From assembly GCA_963816435.1 (NCBI GenBank), contig CAWFKS010000013.1:62001-126000 (forward strand): 64,000 nucleotides of DNA. Direction: 5' to 3'. The first letter of the stretch is position 1, and every line of letters begins with the position of its first letter. The translations under genes and the position numbers were made by a program. Shown here piece after piece: positions 52,353 to 61,079 of this stretch. Source of the stretch: CAWFKS01 sp963816435. GTDB taxonomy: Bacteria > Pseudomonadota > Alphaproteobacteria > Rhizobiales > Rhizobiaceae. Below the pieces are notes generated by a model. That model ran no database searches. It saw nothing but the letters and a program-made list of their open reading frames with translations, and was not told the origin of the DNA.

Positions 52353-53324
52353 TCAGGCGCCGGCGTCGACCGGCTGCGCGGCCTCTGCGTGGGCCAGCAG
52401 CCGTTCGGCCATCGCCGAGGTCGCAACCAGATGCGTGACGAACCCGCCTGCGAGCGCCGCCTTCAGCGGCTCCAGCTTGGCGTCCTCCTGCACCACCATC
52501 AGCCGCTTCGGGATGGCGCGCAGGGAATCGAGGTCCGCCGAGATGACCCGGCGGTTGTAGTCGCAGGCGAGCGCCGAGCCGTCGGCGGCGATGATCTGGC
52601 CGGCGATGATGCCCGCCGCCCCCTGCCGCTTCAGCCGCGCCAGTTCGGGCGGCGTGATTGCGCCGCACAGGATGACGTGGCTGTCGTCGTCGAGCGTGCC
52701 GGCCGAATAGAGCGCCAGATCGCATTCCGCGATGCTGTCGAGCTGCTCGCGGATCACCGGCTCCTCGCGCAGTTCGGCCGCCAGCTTTTCCGTCGAGAGC
52801 ACCAGCGGCGCGTAGAAATTGAGGCCCCTGGCGTTGAGCCGGCGCGCGATCTCCATCGTGCACTGGTCCGGCCGGTAGGCATAGGGCGCGCCGAGATTGC
52901 CGCACAATTCGACGACCGTGACGCCCGTGAGGTCGGCATGGGCCATCGCGTCGGCCATGGCGTAGACGGTTCGGCCCCAGGCGACCCCGATGCGCGCGCC
53001 GTTGCCGACCATCTCGAGAAACACGCTGGCTGCCACTGCAGGCACTTCCGCCGCCGGCTCGAGGCCCATGCCGTCCTGGCCGGTCAGCCACACCGTGTCG
53101 AGGCCGAACGCGTCCTCGAGTCGCCGCGCCAGGGCCTCGTGACGGAACAGGTGCGTGGACGTCGAGATGTTGACGATGCCGGCCTCGCGCGCGCGCCGCA
53201 GGTAGAGCGCCACCGAGGCCCTGGAAATGTCCAGCCGCTGGGCGACCTCGTCCTGCCGCAGCCCGTGCGTGTAGTAGAGCCAGGCGGCCTTGTGGATGAT
53301 CTGCTCTGTCGGGCGATAAGCCAT
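52353..53324 (-). CDS. SorC/DeoR-like sugar-binding transcriptional regulator
   Basis: A 323-residue protein. The N-terminal helix-turn-helix (YTHGLRQDEVAQRLDISRAS) is followed by a SorC effector domain with VAWGRTVYAMADAM, VELCGNLGAPYAYRP and LALYSAGTLDDDSHVI. SorC regulators bind phosphorylated sugars. It is the first gene of a unit with the aldolase-SDR and mtnA (45 bp upstream), so its likely effector is a pathway sugar phosphate. Confidence 0.9.
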   Translation of the reverse strand: MAYRPTEQIIHKAAWLYYTHGLRQDEVAQRLDISRASVALYLRRAREAGIVNISTSTHLFRHEALARRLEDAFGLDTVWLTGQDGMGLEPAAEVPAVAASVFLEMVGNGARIGVAWGRTVYAMADAMAHADLTGVTVVELCGNLGAPYAYRPDQCTMEIARRLNARGLNFYAPLVLSTEKLAAELREEPVIREQLDSIAECDLALYSAGTLDDDSHVILCGAITPPELARLKRQGAAGIIAGQIIAADGSALACDYNRRVISADLDSLRAIPKRLMVVQEDAKLEPLKAALAGGFVTHLVATSAMAERLLAHAEAAQPVDAGA

Positions 53325-53632
53325 GTGGTCTCCTCGCTTCGACGTTATTCACGTCGATTGGAAAAAGTCAATTTCCTGAGGATAACCGATCCGGCCGGGC
53401 CTGCCCGGAACGCGCCGCGAATGCCGGCCCGCTGCCGCGGACGGCTCGTTCGGGTCGCCATTGCGCAATTCTACATATTGCCAGCCTGCGACGAAACAAC
53501 CAACGATCGGCCGTTCAATACGGCCTCGCGGCCCCTCGGCATCCACGCAATGGCGGCGCAGCGGAGCTGGCAACAGGGTCAGACAACCCTGTGGTTTCGG
53601 CTGGGCGGAAGAGGGCTGGCTTTGCCGCGCGT
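53325..53632. other. Intergenic region between the SorC and MarR genes
   Basis: About 310 bp without a supported gene. It should hold the SorC-operon promoter near 53340-53370 (GACGTTATTCACGTCG is a small palindrome-like stretch) and has ATTGCGCAAT, a perfect 10-bp palindrome, at about 53460. Nothing else is recognised. Confidence 0.5.
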
Positions 53633-54070
53633 CTAGCTCTGCTCCGCCAGCGCAGCGCCGGCCCGGTCGAGCATCGATTCCACGTTGCGGATGGACGCGG
53701 AGTCGAGAAGCCGGCCAAGATCGCGCTCGTGTTCCTGCACGATCGAGCGCAGCTTCTGCGTCACCGCGATCCCGCGTTCGGTTCCGTAGACCAGCACGCG
53801 CCGCTGGTCGGCGGGGTCGGGGGCGCGGTGCACGAGACCGCTCGAAACCATGCGGTCGATCATCTTGGTGAGCGCCGGATGGTTCATGAGCACCGCACTC
53901 GCCAGTTCTCCCATCGGGTATCCCTCGCGCCGGGAGAGCGTCTCCAGGACACGCCATTGCTCGACGCTGACGCCATGCTCCTGCAGGCGGCTTTCCAGCC
54001 CGTTGTGCACGAAGCGGTGGAGCTTCGCGATCAGATAGGCGAGCCTGTCGGTCTGGCCCTGGGTCGACAC
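53633..54070 (-). CDS. MarR-family transcriptional regulator
   Basis: About 145 residues. GVSVEQWRVLETLSRREGYP and NHPALTKMIDRMVSSGLVHR form the winged helix, with the DPADQRRVLVY wing. The start is GTG 54070 with AGGAGA 8 bp upstream; the frame is open to 54205, into the divergent promoter. It is divergent from the AmiC-like gene and shares an AT-rich TTGAATT-repeat region, so it probably controls the amide cluster that follows. Confidence 0.88.
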   Translation of the reverse strand: MSTQGQTDRLAYLIAKLHRFVHNGLESRLQEHGVSVEQWRVLETLSRREGYPMGELASAVLMNHPALTKMIDRMVSSGLVHRAPDPADQRRVLVYGTERGIAVTQKLRSIVQEHERDLGRLLDSASIRNVESMLDRAGAALAEQS

Positions 54071-54124
54071 TGGTTTTCTCCTGATCCGAATCGGGCGCAC
54101 GGCACGCGAACGAGTTGCCACGCC

Positions 54125-54160
54125 CGTTGAATTCGGTCTAATATATTTGAATTGGAAAGC
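54125..54160. promoter_or_regulatory. AT-rich TTGAATT direct repeats in the marR/AmiC-like divergent promoter
   Basis: TTGAATTCGG (from 54127) and TTGAATTGGAAA (from 54148) are spaced about two helical turns apart around TAATATATT. The second copy recurs as an inverted pair at 55364-55426. Likely binding sites for the adjacent MarR protein. Confidence 0.6.
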
Positions 54161-54199
54161 TATCCAGTCCTTTTTCGGGGGAAGGCGACTGAGAGCGCC

Positions 54200-55321
54200 G
54201 TGCAACAGCTTCTAGGGCGAGCGACAGCGCTGGACGATTGCGACGCCGTCGGACCGAAGATCCGGTCGAGACGGCGCAGTGCGGCGTTTCCCCGGGAGCA
54301 TGCGGTCGCGGTGCTGGCGCCGATGAGCGGCTCGGCCGGAATCTGGGGCCCTTCCTGCATTTCCAGCGCGCAGCTTGCAATTCACGAGATCAACCAGCGC
54401 GCGGGCATTTCCGGCGCGCCGCTGGTGCCGCTCTTCCTGGATTCCGACGATTCCACCGGCGGCAAGCTGGAGCGCGAACTCTCCGAGCTGATCGAGCAGG
54501 GCAGCATCGAGGCCATCGTCGGCATGAACGTCAGCTCGGTGCGGCAGCGCCTCAACAAGGTAGTGCGCGGCCGCATCCCTTATGTCTACACGCCGCTCTA
54601 CGAGGGCAACGAGCACAGCCCCAATGTCTACACGATCGGCGAGACGCCGGCCGACCAGTTGCAGCCGGCGATACGCGAGCTGTCGCGAAGGCTGAAGGTG
54701 CGGCGCTGGGCGCTGATCGGCAACGACTACGTGTGGCCGCGCTCCTCGCATGCCGTGGCGCGGCACAGCATCGCCGCATGCGGGGGCGAGGTGACGTTCG
54801 AAGGCTACGTTCCGTTCGGCTTCGACCATCCCGAATGGCTGGTGGAGCGCGTCGCCGAAACCAGGCCGGACATCGTGCTGGTGTCGCTGGTCGGCCAGGA
54901 TGCGGTCGATTTCAACCGCGCCTTCGGCCAGATGGGGCTCGACCGCCGCATCTTCCGCTTTTCCACGGCGATCGAGGAGAACGTGCTGATGGCAACGGGC
55001 GCCGAATACACCAAGCGCCTGTTCGCCGCCTCGTCCTATTTCGCCTCGCTCTCCACGGACGGGAACGAGGAGTTCAAGGAGCGCTACCGATCTATCCACG
55101 AGGGCTGCCCGCCGGCACTCAACGCGCTCGGGCAGTCGCTCTACGAGGGTATCCATTTTTACGCCGCCATGCACGAGCAGCGACGGCGCGGTGGCAGTGG
55201 GCCGATACAATACCGCAGCGCGCGCGGCGGCAGCTTCCACTCCAACGACCGCAAGGACATGACGATCTACCTGTCGCGCGCCGACGGTCACCTGTTCCAC
55301 ATCATCGACAAGCTGTCCTAG
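54200..55321 (+). CDS. AmiC-like cytoplasmic periplasmic-binding-fold ligand sensor
   Basis: A type I periplasmic-binding-protein fold without signal peptide: HAVAVLAPMSGSAGIWGPSC, AQLAIHEINQRAGISG, EGNEHSPNVYTIGETPADQL, RWALIGNDYVWPRSSHAV. This pattern is that of AmiC/NegR-type amide or urea sensors, which bind ligand in the cytoplasm. The start is uncertain (TTG 54152 or GTG 54200). It precedes an SPFH protein and an ABC transporter with a real, Tat-exported binding protein, so this copy is more likely a regulator than a transporter part. Confidence 0.8.
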   Translation: MQQLLGRATALDDCDAVGPKIRSRRRSAAFPREHAVAVLAPMSGSAGIWGPSCISSAQLAIHEINQRAGISGAPLVPLFLDSDDSTGGKLERELSELIEQGSIEAIVGMNVSSVRQRLNKVVRGRIPYVYTPLYEGNEHSPNVYTIGETPADQLQPAIRELSRRLKVRRWALIGNDYVWPRSSHAVARHSIAACGGEVTFEGYVPFGFDHPEWLVERVAETRPDIVLVSLVGQDAVDFNRAFGQMGLDRRIFRFSTAIEENVLMATGAEYTKRLFAASSYFASLSTDGNEEFKERYRSIHEGCPPALNALGQSLYEGIHFYAAMHEQRRRGGSGPIQYRSARGGSFHSNDRKDMTIYLSRADGHLFHIIDKLS

Positions 55322-55363
55322 ACGGCTGCATCGCCTCCTTCCGGTCGAGCTGCGTCGTTTTGC

Positions 55364-55426
55364 TTGAATTGGAAAACAAAAAGCTTGAAACGGAAAATTT
55401 CAGGCGCTAGACGTTTTCCAATTCAA
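55364..55426. promoter_or_regulatory. Perfect 14-bp inverted repeat containing the TTGAATTGG motif
   Basis: TTGAATTGGAAAAC (55364-55377) and GTTTTCCAATTCAA (55413-55426) flank a 35-bp AT-rich spacer, about 40 bp before the SPFH gene. It shares TTGAATTGGAAA with the marR divergent promoter. It may be a paired operator or a stem-loop that ends the AmiC-like transcript. Confidence 0.7.
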
Positions 55427-55466
55427 ATAAATGGCGGCAAGGGGACCGCCTCGACAGGAGGCCGAC

Positions 55467-57071
55467 TTGTACTGGACCGTTCTCGTTCTGGCGCTCATCG
55501 TGCTGGCCATCGTGGCGATCGTCGTCATGAACCGCTTCTACGCCAAGTCGACGCGCGACACGGCGCTGATCCGCACCGGCGCGGGCGGCCGCAGGATCGT
55601 CATCGACGGCGGCGCGCTGGCGCTTCCGTTCCTGCACAAGATCGACCGCATGAACATGCGCTCGCTGCGGCTGACCGTCGAGCGCACCGGCAACGTGGCG
55701 CCGATCACCGCCGACCGGTTGCGCGTCGACGTGGCGGTCGAGTTCCACGTCCGCGTCGAGCCGACCGTGGAGGGCATCGCCACTGCCGCACAGGCGTTCG
55801 GCTCCAAGGCCTTTCGCGAGGACGAGATGCAGGTGCTGCTGTCGGGCAAGCTGATCGACGCGGTGCAGGGCGAGGCGGCGGTGCGCACCATGGACGCGCT
55901 GCACGAGGACCGCACGGGCTATGTCGCGGCGGTGGCCGAGCGGCTGGCCCGAAACCTTTCGAACTCGGGGCTCATGGTCGACTCCGTCTCGCTGGTGCGG
56001 CTGGACCAGACGCCGTTCTCCGCACTTGACGACACCAACGCCTTCAACGCCGTCGGCATGCGCCGGCTGGCCGAGCTGATCTCGGAAAACCGCAAGGCGC
56101 GCATCAACGTCGAGGCCGACACCGACATCGCCATCCGCCGGCGCCAGCTCGAACAGGCCAAGGAGCGGCTTTCGATCGAGCGCGAGCAGGAAAACACCGA
56201 GATCGCCAAGCGGCTCGACATCGAGCAGCAGCGCATTCGCGCCGACACCGAGATCGAGACGGCCCGGACGCGTTCCGGTGCATTGTCGGAGGAGGCGCGC
56301 ATCGAGCGCGAGCGCCAGACCAAGCAGGCCGAGATCGAGCGCGACCTGCACCTGCGCAAGCGCGAGATGGAGGCCATCACCGAGGTCGAGCAGAACAAGA
56401 TCGACAACGCCATCCTGATCGCCGGCAAGCGTGCCGAGGAAACGCTCGAGCAGGCCAAGACCGAGACGGCACGGCTGAAGATCGTGCAGGCGCAGGAAGA
56501 GGTGCAGACCTCCAAGGAGGTCGCGGTGGCCGAGCGGGCCCGCAAGCTGGCGCTGCTGCGGGCGGCCGAGGAGGCCGATGTCGACGACACCAGGACGAAG
56601 TCGAAGGCGAGCTCGATTCTCGCGATCGCCAAGGCCGAAGGCGAGGCCACGGAATTCCGCGGCAACGCGGAGCGCGGCCGGCTGGTCGCCGAAGCCGAGG
56701 GCATGCGCGCCCAGTTCGAGGCCGAAAACCAGCAGAGCGATGCGTTGCTGCGGGCGCGGCTGGAGACGCACAAGCTCGACCGCCTGCCCGAGATCGCCGC
56801 GCAGATGATGAAGCCGGTCGAAAAGATCGAATCCATCCGCATCAACCAGATCGCGGGGCTTGGCGGCAATGGCGGCGGATCGGGCGGAGGCGGCGACAGC
56901 TCGCCGTTCAACCAGGCGCTGGAATCCATCCTCGGCATGTCGGTGCAACTGCCGATGATGAAGAAGATCGGCGACGAGATCGGGCTGGATTTCGACGCCC
57001 AGCTCGCCGGCCGCACCGCCGACGCGGCGGGACGCGCCGCCGCGGCGACGCGCACCAAGAAAGACAACTGA
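55467..57071 (+). CDS. SPFH/flotillin-like (YqiK-type) membrane protein
   Basis: A 534-residue protein. An N-terminal helix (WTVLVLALIVLAIVAIVVM) is followed by an SPFH/Band-7 domain (about residues 30-210, VDVAVEFHVRVEPTVEGIAT) and a long charged coiled coil (about 215-450) with AEGEATEFRGNAERGRL and a glycine-rich linker before the C-terminus. Flotillin-like proteins organise membrane microdomains. The start is TTG 55467, 5 bp after AGGAGG; the frame is open to 55431. It is unusual to find it between an AmiC-like sensor and an amide ABC transporter. Confidence 0.85.
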   Translation: MYWTVLVLALIVLAIVAIVVMNRFYAKSTRDTALIRTGAGGRRIVIDGGALALPFLHKIDRMNMRSLRLTVERTGNVAPITADRLRVDVAVEFHVRVEPTVEGIATAAQAFGSKAFREDEMQVLLSGKLIDAVQGEAAVRTMDALHEDRTGYVAAVAERLARNLSNSGLMVDSVSLVRLDQTPFSALDDTNAFNAVGMRRLAELISENRKARINVEADTDIAIRRRQLEQAKERLSIEREQENTEIAKRLDIEQQRIRADTEIETARTRSGALSEEARIERERQTKQAEIERDLHLRKREMEAITEVEQNKIDNAILIAGKRAEETLEQAKTETARLKIVQAQEEVQTSKEVAVAERARKLALLRAAEEADVDDTRTKSKASSILAIAKAEGEATEFRGNAERGRLVAEAEGMRAQFEAENQQSDALLRARLETHKLDRLPEIAAQMMKPVEKIESIRINQIAGLGGNGGGSGGGGDSSPFNQALESILGMSVQLPMMKKIGDEIGLDFDAQLAGRTADAAGRAAAATRTKKDN

Positions 57072-57104
57072 CAATCGGGAACACTTGAGAAGGAAGCAGT
57101 TGAA

Positions 57105-58337
57105 ATGACCATCAGCAGACGCACGTTCCTCGCCGCCGGCTCGGCCGCCGCACTGGGTTCAGTCGCCATGCCGGCGATCGTCGGCAAGGCATTCGGGGCC
57201 GACAAGATCAAGCTCGGCTCGCTGCTCGACACGTCGGGCATCTTCGACGCCTACGGCAAGCCGATGGACATGGCGCTGCGGCTCGCCGTCGACCAGATCA
57301 ATGCCGCCGGCGGGCTCAACGGTCAGGAGGTCGATATCGTCTCCTACGACACCCAGTCCGACATGGCGCTCTACACCCAGTATGCCCAGAAGCTGGTCCG
57401 CCAGGACAAGGTCGACGTCGTGCACGGCGGCATCCTGTCGGCCTCGCGCGAAGCGATACGCCCGACACTTCACAAGGCCCAGATCCTCTATTTCTACAAC
57501 GTGGTCTACGAGGGCGGCGTCTGCGACCGCAACATCGTCATCGACGGCGTTACGCCGGCGCAGCAGGTCGAGGTGCTGATGCCGGCGGCCATCGAGAAGT
57601 GGGGCAAGAAGATCTACATCCTGGCCGCCGACTACAATTACGGCCAGATCACCGCGCGCTGGATGAAGAAATACGCCGAGGATGCCGGTGGCGAGATTCT
57701 GCAGACCGACTTCTTCCCGCTCGACGTCTCCGATTTCGGCGCCACGATCGCCAAGATCCAGAGCGCGGCGCCCGACATCGTCGTGTGCGCGCTCGTCGGC
57801 GGCCCCCACATGTCCTTCTTCCGCCAGTGGGCGGCGGCCGGCATGAAGTCGAAGATCCCGATGGCGTCGACGACGCTCGGCCTCGGCAACGAGCACAAGG
57901 TGCTGACGCCCGAGGAAGGCAACGGCATTCTCGTCACCTACAACTATTCGCCGGAGATCGACTCGCCGGTCAACGAGGCCTTCCTGAAGGCCTGGACCGA
58001 CAAATATGGCGACACCTCGCTCATCCACGAACTCGCCGTGTCGAACTACCAGGGCATCCAGCTTTGGGCTCAGGCCGTCAAGAACGCCGGCTCCACCGAC
58101 CGAACAAAGGTTCTCGAGGCGATCGAGGGCGGGCTGTCGATCGACGGTCCGGCCGGCAAGGTGACGATCGATCCGAAGACGCACCACGCCATCCTGGACG
58201 TCCACCTGATGGAATTCGAGAACCAGTCGATGAAGGTGCTGAAGAGCTACTCGCAGCGTCAGCCCGTCGACACACAGGCGGTCTGCGACCTCCAGGCCAA
58301 CCCGGACGACAACCAGCAGTACGAAATCAAGATCTGA
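57105..58337 (+). CDS. ABC transporter substrate-binding protein, urea/amide/branched-chain type
   Basis: A 410-residue protein with a Tat signal (TISRRTFLAAGSAAALGSVA) and a type I binding fold: KIKLGSLLDTSGIFDAYGKP, GHVHGGILSASR-like loop, ILAADYNYGQITARWMKKYA, VVCALVGGPHMSFFRQWAAA. It belongs to the group that includes AmiC/UrtA/FmdD, so urea, short amides or aromatic amides are plausible ligands. It follows the SPFH gene by 33 bp and opens the transporter genes. Confidence 0.9.
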   Translation: MTISRRTFLAAGSAAALGSVAMPAIVGKAFGADKIKLGSLLDTSGIFDAYGKPMDMALRLAVDQINAAGGLNGQEVDIVSYDTQSDMALYTQYAQKLVRQDKVDVVHGGILSASREAIRPTLHKAQILYFYNVVYEGGVCDRNIVIDGVTPAQQVEVLMPAAIEKWGKKIYILAADYNYGQITARWMKKYAEDAGGEILQTDFFPLDVSDFGATIAKIQSAAPDIVVCALVGGPHMSFFRQWAAAGMKSKIPMASTTLGLGNEHKVLTPEEGNGILVTYNYSPEIDSPVNEAFLKAWTDKYGDTSLIHELAVSNYQGIQLWAQAVKNAGSTDRTKVLEAIEGGLSIDGPAGKVTIDPKTHHAILDVHLMEFENQSMKVLKSYSQRQPVDTQAVCDLQANPDDNQQYEIKI

Positions 58338-58462
58338 GCATGACGGCGGGGCGTCCGGCCCCGCCGCTGTCATCGCGAACCGGCGGCGGATGACGCCGCC
58401 GGGCAGGACCGGTGCGCGCCTGCGTGGCGCTCGTCCCGTGACGGGGCCGGAAAGGTGGGAAG

Positions 58463-59329
58463 GTGGATCTCGCAGTCGTCATCGCAATCCAGGTGGTCTA
58501 CTCCATCGCCCTGCTCGTCCTGATCAGCGCCGGGCTGGCGGTGGTGTTCGGCATGATGCGGGTCATCAACCTCGCCCACGGCGAGTTCATGATGGTCGGC
58601 GGCTACGCGACCCTCGTTGCGGTGCATGCGGGCGTGAACGTCTATGTCGCCATGCTGGTCGTCGCGCCGCTGGTCGTCGGCATACTCGGCCTGGTCATCG
58701 AACGCCTCGTCATCCGCTTCCTCTACGGCCGGCTGATCGACACGATGCTGGCGACCTGGGGGCTGAGTCTGCTGCTGATCGGCCTGGCGACGCTGATCTT
58801 CGGCAACACGACGACCGGCATCTCGGTGCCGATCGAGGGCTTCCCGATCGGTGACTACCAGGTCAACGGCTACAATCTCTTCGTCATCGTCGTGACCATC
58901 GTGATGGTCGTGGCGATCTACGCCGTGCTGTCGGGCACGCGCTGGGGCCTGATCGCACGCGGCACGATGCAGCGCTCCGACATGGCCTCCGCGCTCGGCT
59001 ACAGCCCCGACACCGTCTACATGCTGACCTTCTTCGCGGGTTCGGCGCTGACCGGGCTTGCCGGCGGCGTGTTGACGCCGCTGGTCGGCCTGGTGCCGAC
59101 ATCCGGCACGCAATACATCGCCAAGGCCTTCATCACCGTCATTTCGGGTGGTGCGTCGGTGATCGCCGGGCTGTTGTCGAGCGCCACGCTGTTCGGCCTC
59201 GTATCGCAGATCTTCACCTTCTCGGTGAACTCGATGGTCGGCGAGATCGCGCTTCTGGTCGCCGCGGTCGTGCTCTTGCGACTGCTTCCGCAGGGCATCA
59301 CCGGCCGCTTCTTCAGGGGCAGCATGTGA
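58463..59329 (+). CDS. ABC transporter permease, LivH/UrtB type
   Basis: A 288-residue permease with eight or so helices: VVFGMMRVINLAHGEFMMVG (the NLAHGEFM motif of the family) and ALTGLAGGVLTPLVGLVPTS. The start is GTG 58463 with AAGGTGGGAAGG upstream. Its stop overlaps the next permease start (TGATG). Confidence 0.92.
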   Translation: MDLAVVIAIQVVYSIALLVLISAGLAVVFGMMRVINLAHGEFMMVGGYATLVAVHAGVNVYVAMLVVAPLVVGILGLVIERLVIRFLYGRLIDTMLATWGLSLLLIGLATLIFGNTTTGISVPIEGFPIGDYQVNGYNLFVIVVTIVMVVAIYAVLSGTRWGLIARGTMQRSDMASALGYSPDTVYMLTFFAGSALTGLAGGVLTPLVGLVPTSGTQYIAKAFITVISGGASVIAGLLSSATLFGLVSQIFTFSVNSMVGEIALLVAAVVLLRLLPQGITGRFFRGSM

Positions 59330-60368
59330 TGGCGGGATCGGAGTTCCGCCACGCGACGACAGTTATCGTCATCGCCCTGGTGGCGATGCTGGTCGGCCCG
59401 TCGCTGATCGACACCTACACGCTGACGGTGCTGATCATCTACGGGCTGCTGGCGCTCAGCCTGGGCCTGATCTGGGGTTTCGGCGGCATATTGTGCTTCG
59501 GCCAGGCCGCCTTCTTCGGCCTCGGCGCCTACGCCTACGCGATCGCCGCGATCAATGTCGGCGAGAGCACGGTTCCCTTCCTGCTCGGCATCGCGGTGCC
59601 GGCGGCCTTCGCCTTCGTTCTCGGGGCGATGATGTTCTACGGTCGTCTGTCGGACGTCTATCTCGGCGTCATCACGCTGGTGGTGACGCTGATCCTGTTC
59701 AAGTTCGTCAACTCGACGGCCGGACCGGAATACGTGATCGGTACCGCCAGACTCGGCGGCTTCAACGGGATACCCGGCTTCCAGACGCTCAACGTGCCGG
59801 GCTATCCGAACTGGTACATCTACGACCGCAGCTTCTACTATTTCTGTGCCGATCACGCTGCTGGTCGTCTACGCGCTGATGCGCTGGCTGATCGCCAGCC
59901 CCTTCGGCCGCGTCGCCGTGGCGATTCGCGAAAACGAGCAGCGGGTCGAGCTGATGGGCTACGACATCCGCTTCCGCAAGACGGTGCTGTTTTCGGTCGG
60001 CGGCGCGATCGCCGGCCTTGCCGGCACACTGTTCGCCTCCTGGGCCGAGATCGTCACGCCTGGCATGTTCTCGCTGGCGCAGTCAGCCGAAATCATCGTG
60101 TGGTGCATCGTCGGCGGTCTCGGCACGCTGACGGGGCCCGTCATCGGCGCGATGATCCTGGCGTTCCTCAAGTTCCTGCTTGGGCAGCAGGCCCAGATCG
60201 ACAGCACGCTCGATCCTCGGCCTGATCCTGGTCCTGTCGGTGCTGTTCCTGCCGCGCGGCGTGGTGCCGTCGATCGGCCTGCTGTGGCAGCGCTCCGGTC
60301 TCATGCGCCGTCGCCCGGCCGCGGGGACTCGGGTGCGCCGCCGTCAGCGGAGCACAGCGAATGTCTAG
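59329..60368 (+). CDS. ABC transporter permease, LivM/UrtC type, frameshifted twice
   Basis: Reads MAGSEFRHATTVIVIALVAM, LALSLGLIWGFGGILCFGQA and, after an extra G at 59851, ITLLVVYALMRWLIASPFGR, AIRENEQRVELMGYDIRFRK and SVGGAIAGLAGTLFASWAE, then, after another extra G at 60212, LGLILVLSVLFLPRGVVPSI. Restored length 345 residues. The EAA-like loop (AIRENEQRVELMGY) is intact, so function is probably normal. It overlaps the LivG-type gene by 8 bp. Confidence 0.88.
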
Positions 60369-61074
60369 CGTGGTCGAGACGCGCGGGCTGACCATGCAGT
60401 TCGGCGGGGTCACCGCCGTCGACAATGTCGATTTCCGTCTCGATCGCCGGGAACTGCGCTGCCTGATCGGGCCGAACGGCGCGGGCAAGAGCACCTTCTT
60501 CAAGTGCCTGACTGGCCAGCTCAAGCCGACCGGCGGTCACGTCTTCATCGAAGGCGAGGAGACCACCGGCTGGGACCCGCACTTCGTCGCCCGGCTCGGC
60601 ATCGGCGTGAAGACGCAGGTGCCAAGCGTCATGGACGGTCTCTCGGTGCGCGAGAACATCTGGCTGTCGGCCCACCGCACCCATGGTCAGGAGAAGGCGC
60701 GGCACCTCGCCGACGACGCCATCGAGCGGCTCGACCTCGGGCCCATCTCCAAATCGCTCGTCGGCCGGCTGTCGCATGGCGAGCGCCAGCGCGTCGAGCT
60801 CGGCATCGTCATCGCCGCCGAGCCTTGGCTGATCCTGCTCGACGAGCCGGCGGCCGGGATGACGGCGGAGGAGGTGGGCCGCATGGCCGACATCGTCGCC
60901 GAACTCAACCGGGAGGCCGCCATCATCATCGTCGAGCACGACATGCAGTTCATCCGCTCCATCGCCAGGAAGGTCACCGTGTTCAGCCAGGGCCGCATCC
61001 TGATCGAGGACGACGTCGAGACGGTGATGCGCGATCAGGCAGTGCGCGACGTCTATCTCGGCAAGAAGGCTTAG
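60361..61074 (+). CDS. ABC transporter ATPase, LivG/UrtD type
   Basis: A 237-residue ATPase: Walker A GPNGAGKST, signature LSHGERQRVELG, Walker B PWLILLDEPAAGMT, and the acidic EHDMQFIRSIARKVTVF typical of this family. Frame intact; ATG 60361 overlaps livM-type gene. Confidence 0.94.
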   Translation: MSSVVETRGLTMQFGGVTAVDNVDFRLDRRELRCLIGPNGAGKSTFFKCLTGQLKPTGGHVFIEGEETTGWDPHFVARLGIGVKTQVPSVMDGLSVRENIWLSAHRTHGQEKARHLADDAIERLDLGPISKSLVGRLSHGERQRVELGIVIAAEPWLILLDEPAAGMTAEEVGRMADIVAELNREAAIIIVEHDMQFIRSIARKVTVFSQGRILIEDDVETVMRDQAVRDVYLGKKA

Positions 61075-61079
61075 CGGCG

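Noticed and set aside
49130..53324. Rhamnose catabolic operon
   Set aside because: Only the aldolase-SDR fusion resembles it; no rhamnose isomerase, kinase, mutarotase or rhamnose ABC transporter is nearby, and mtnA is the direct partner.
9954..60212. Programmed ribosomal frameshifting as an explanation for the many frame breaks
   Set aside because: No shared slippery heptamer or stimulatory structure; the sites differ in sequence and direction, and unrelated housekeeping genes are affected.
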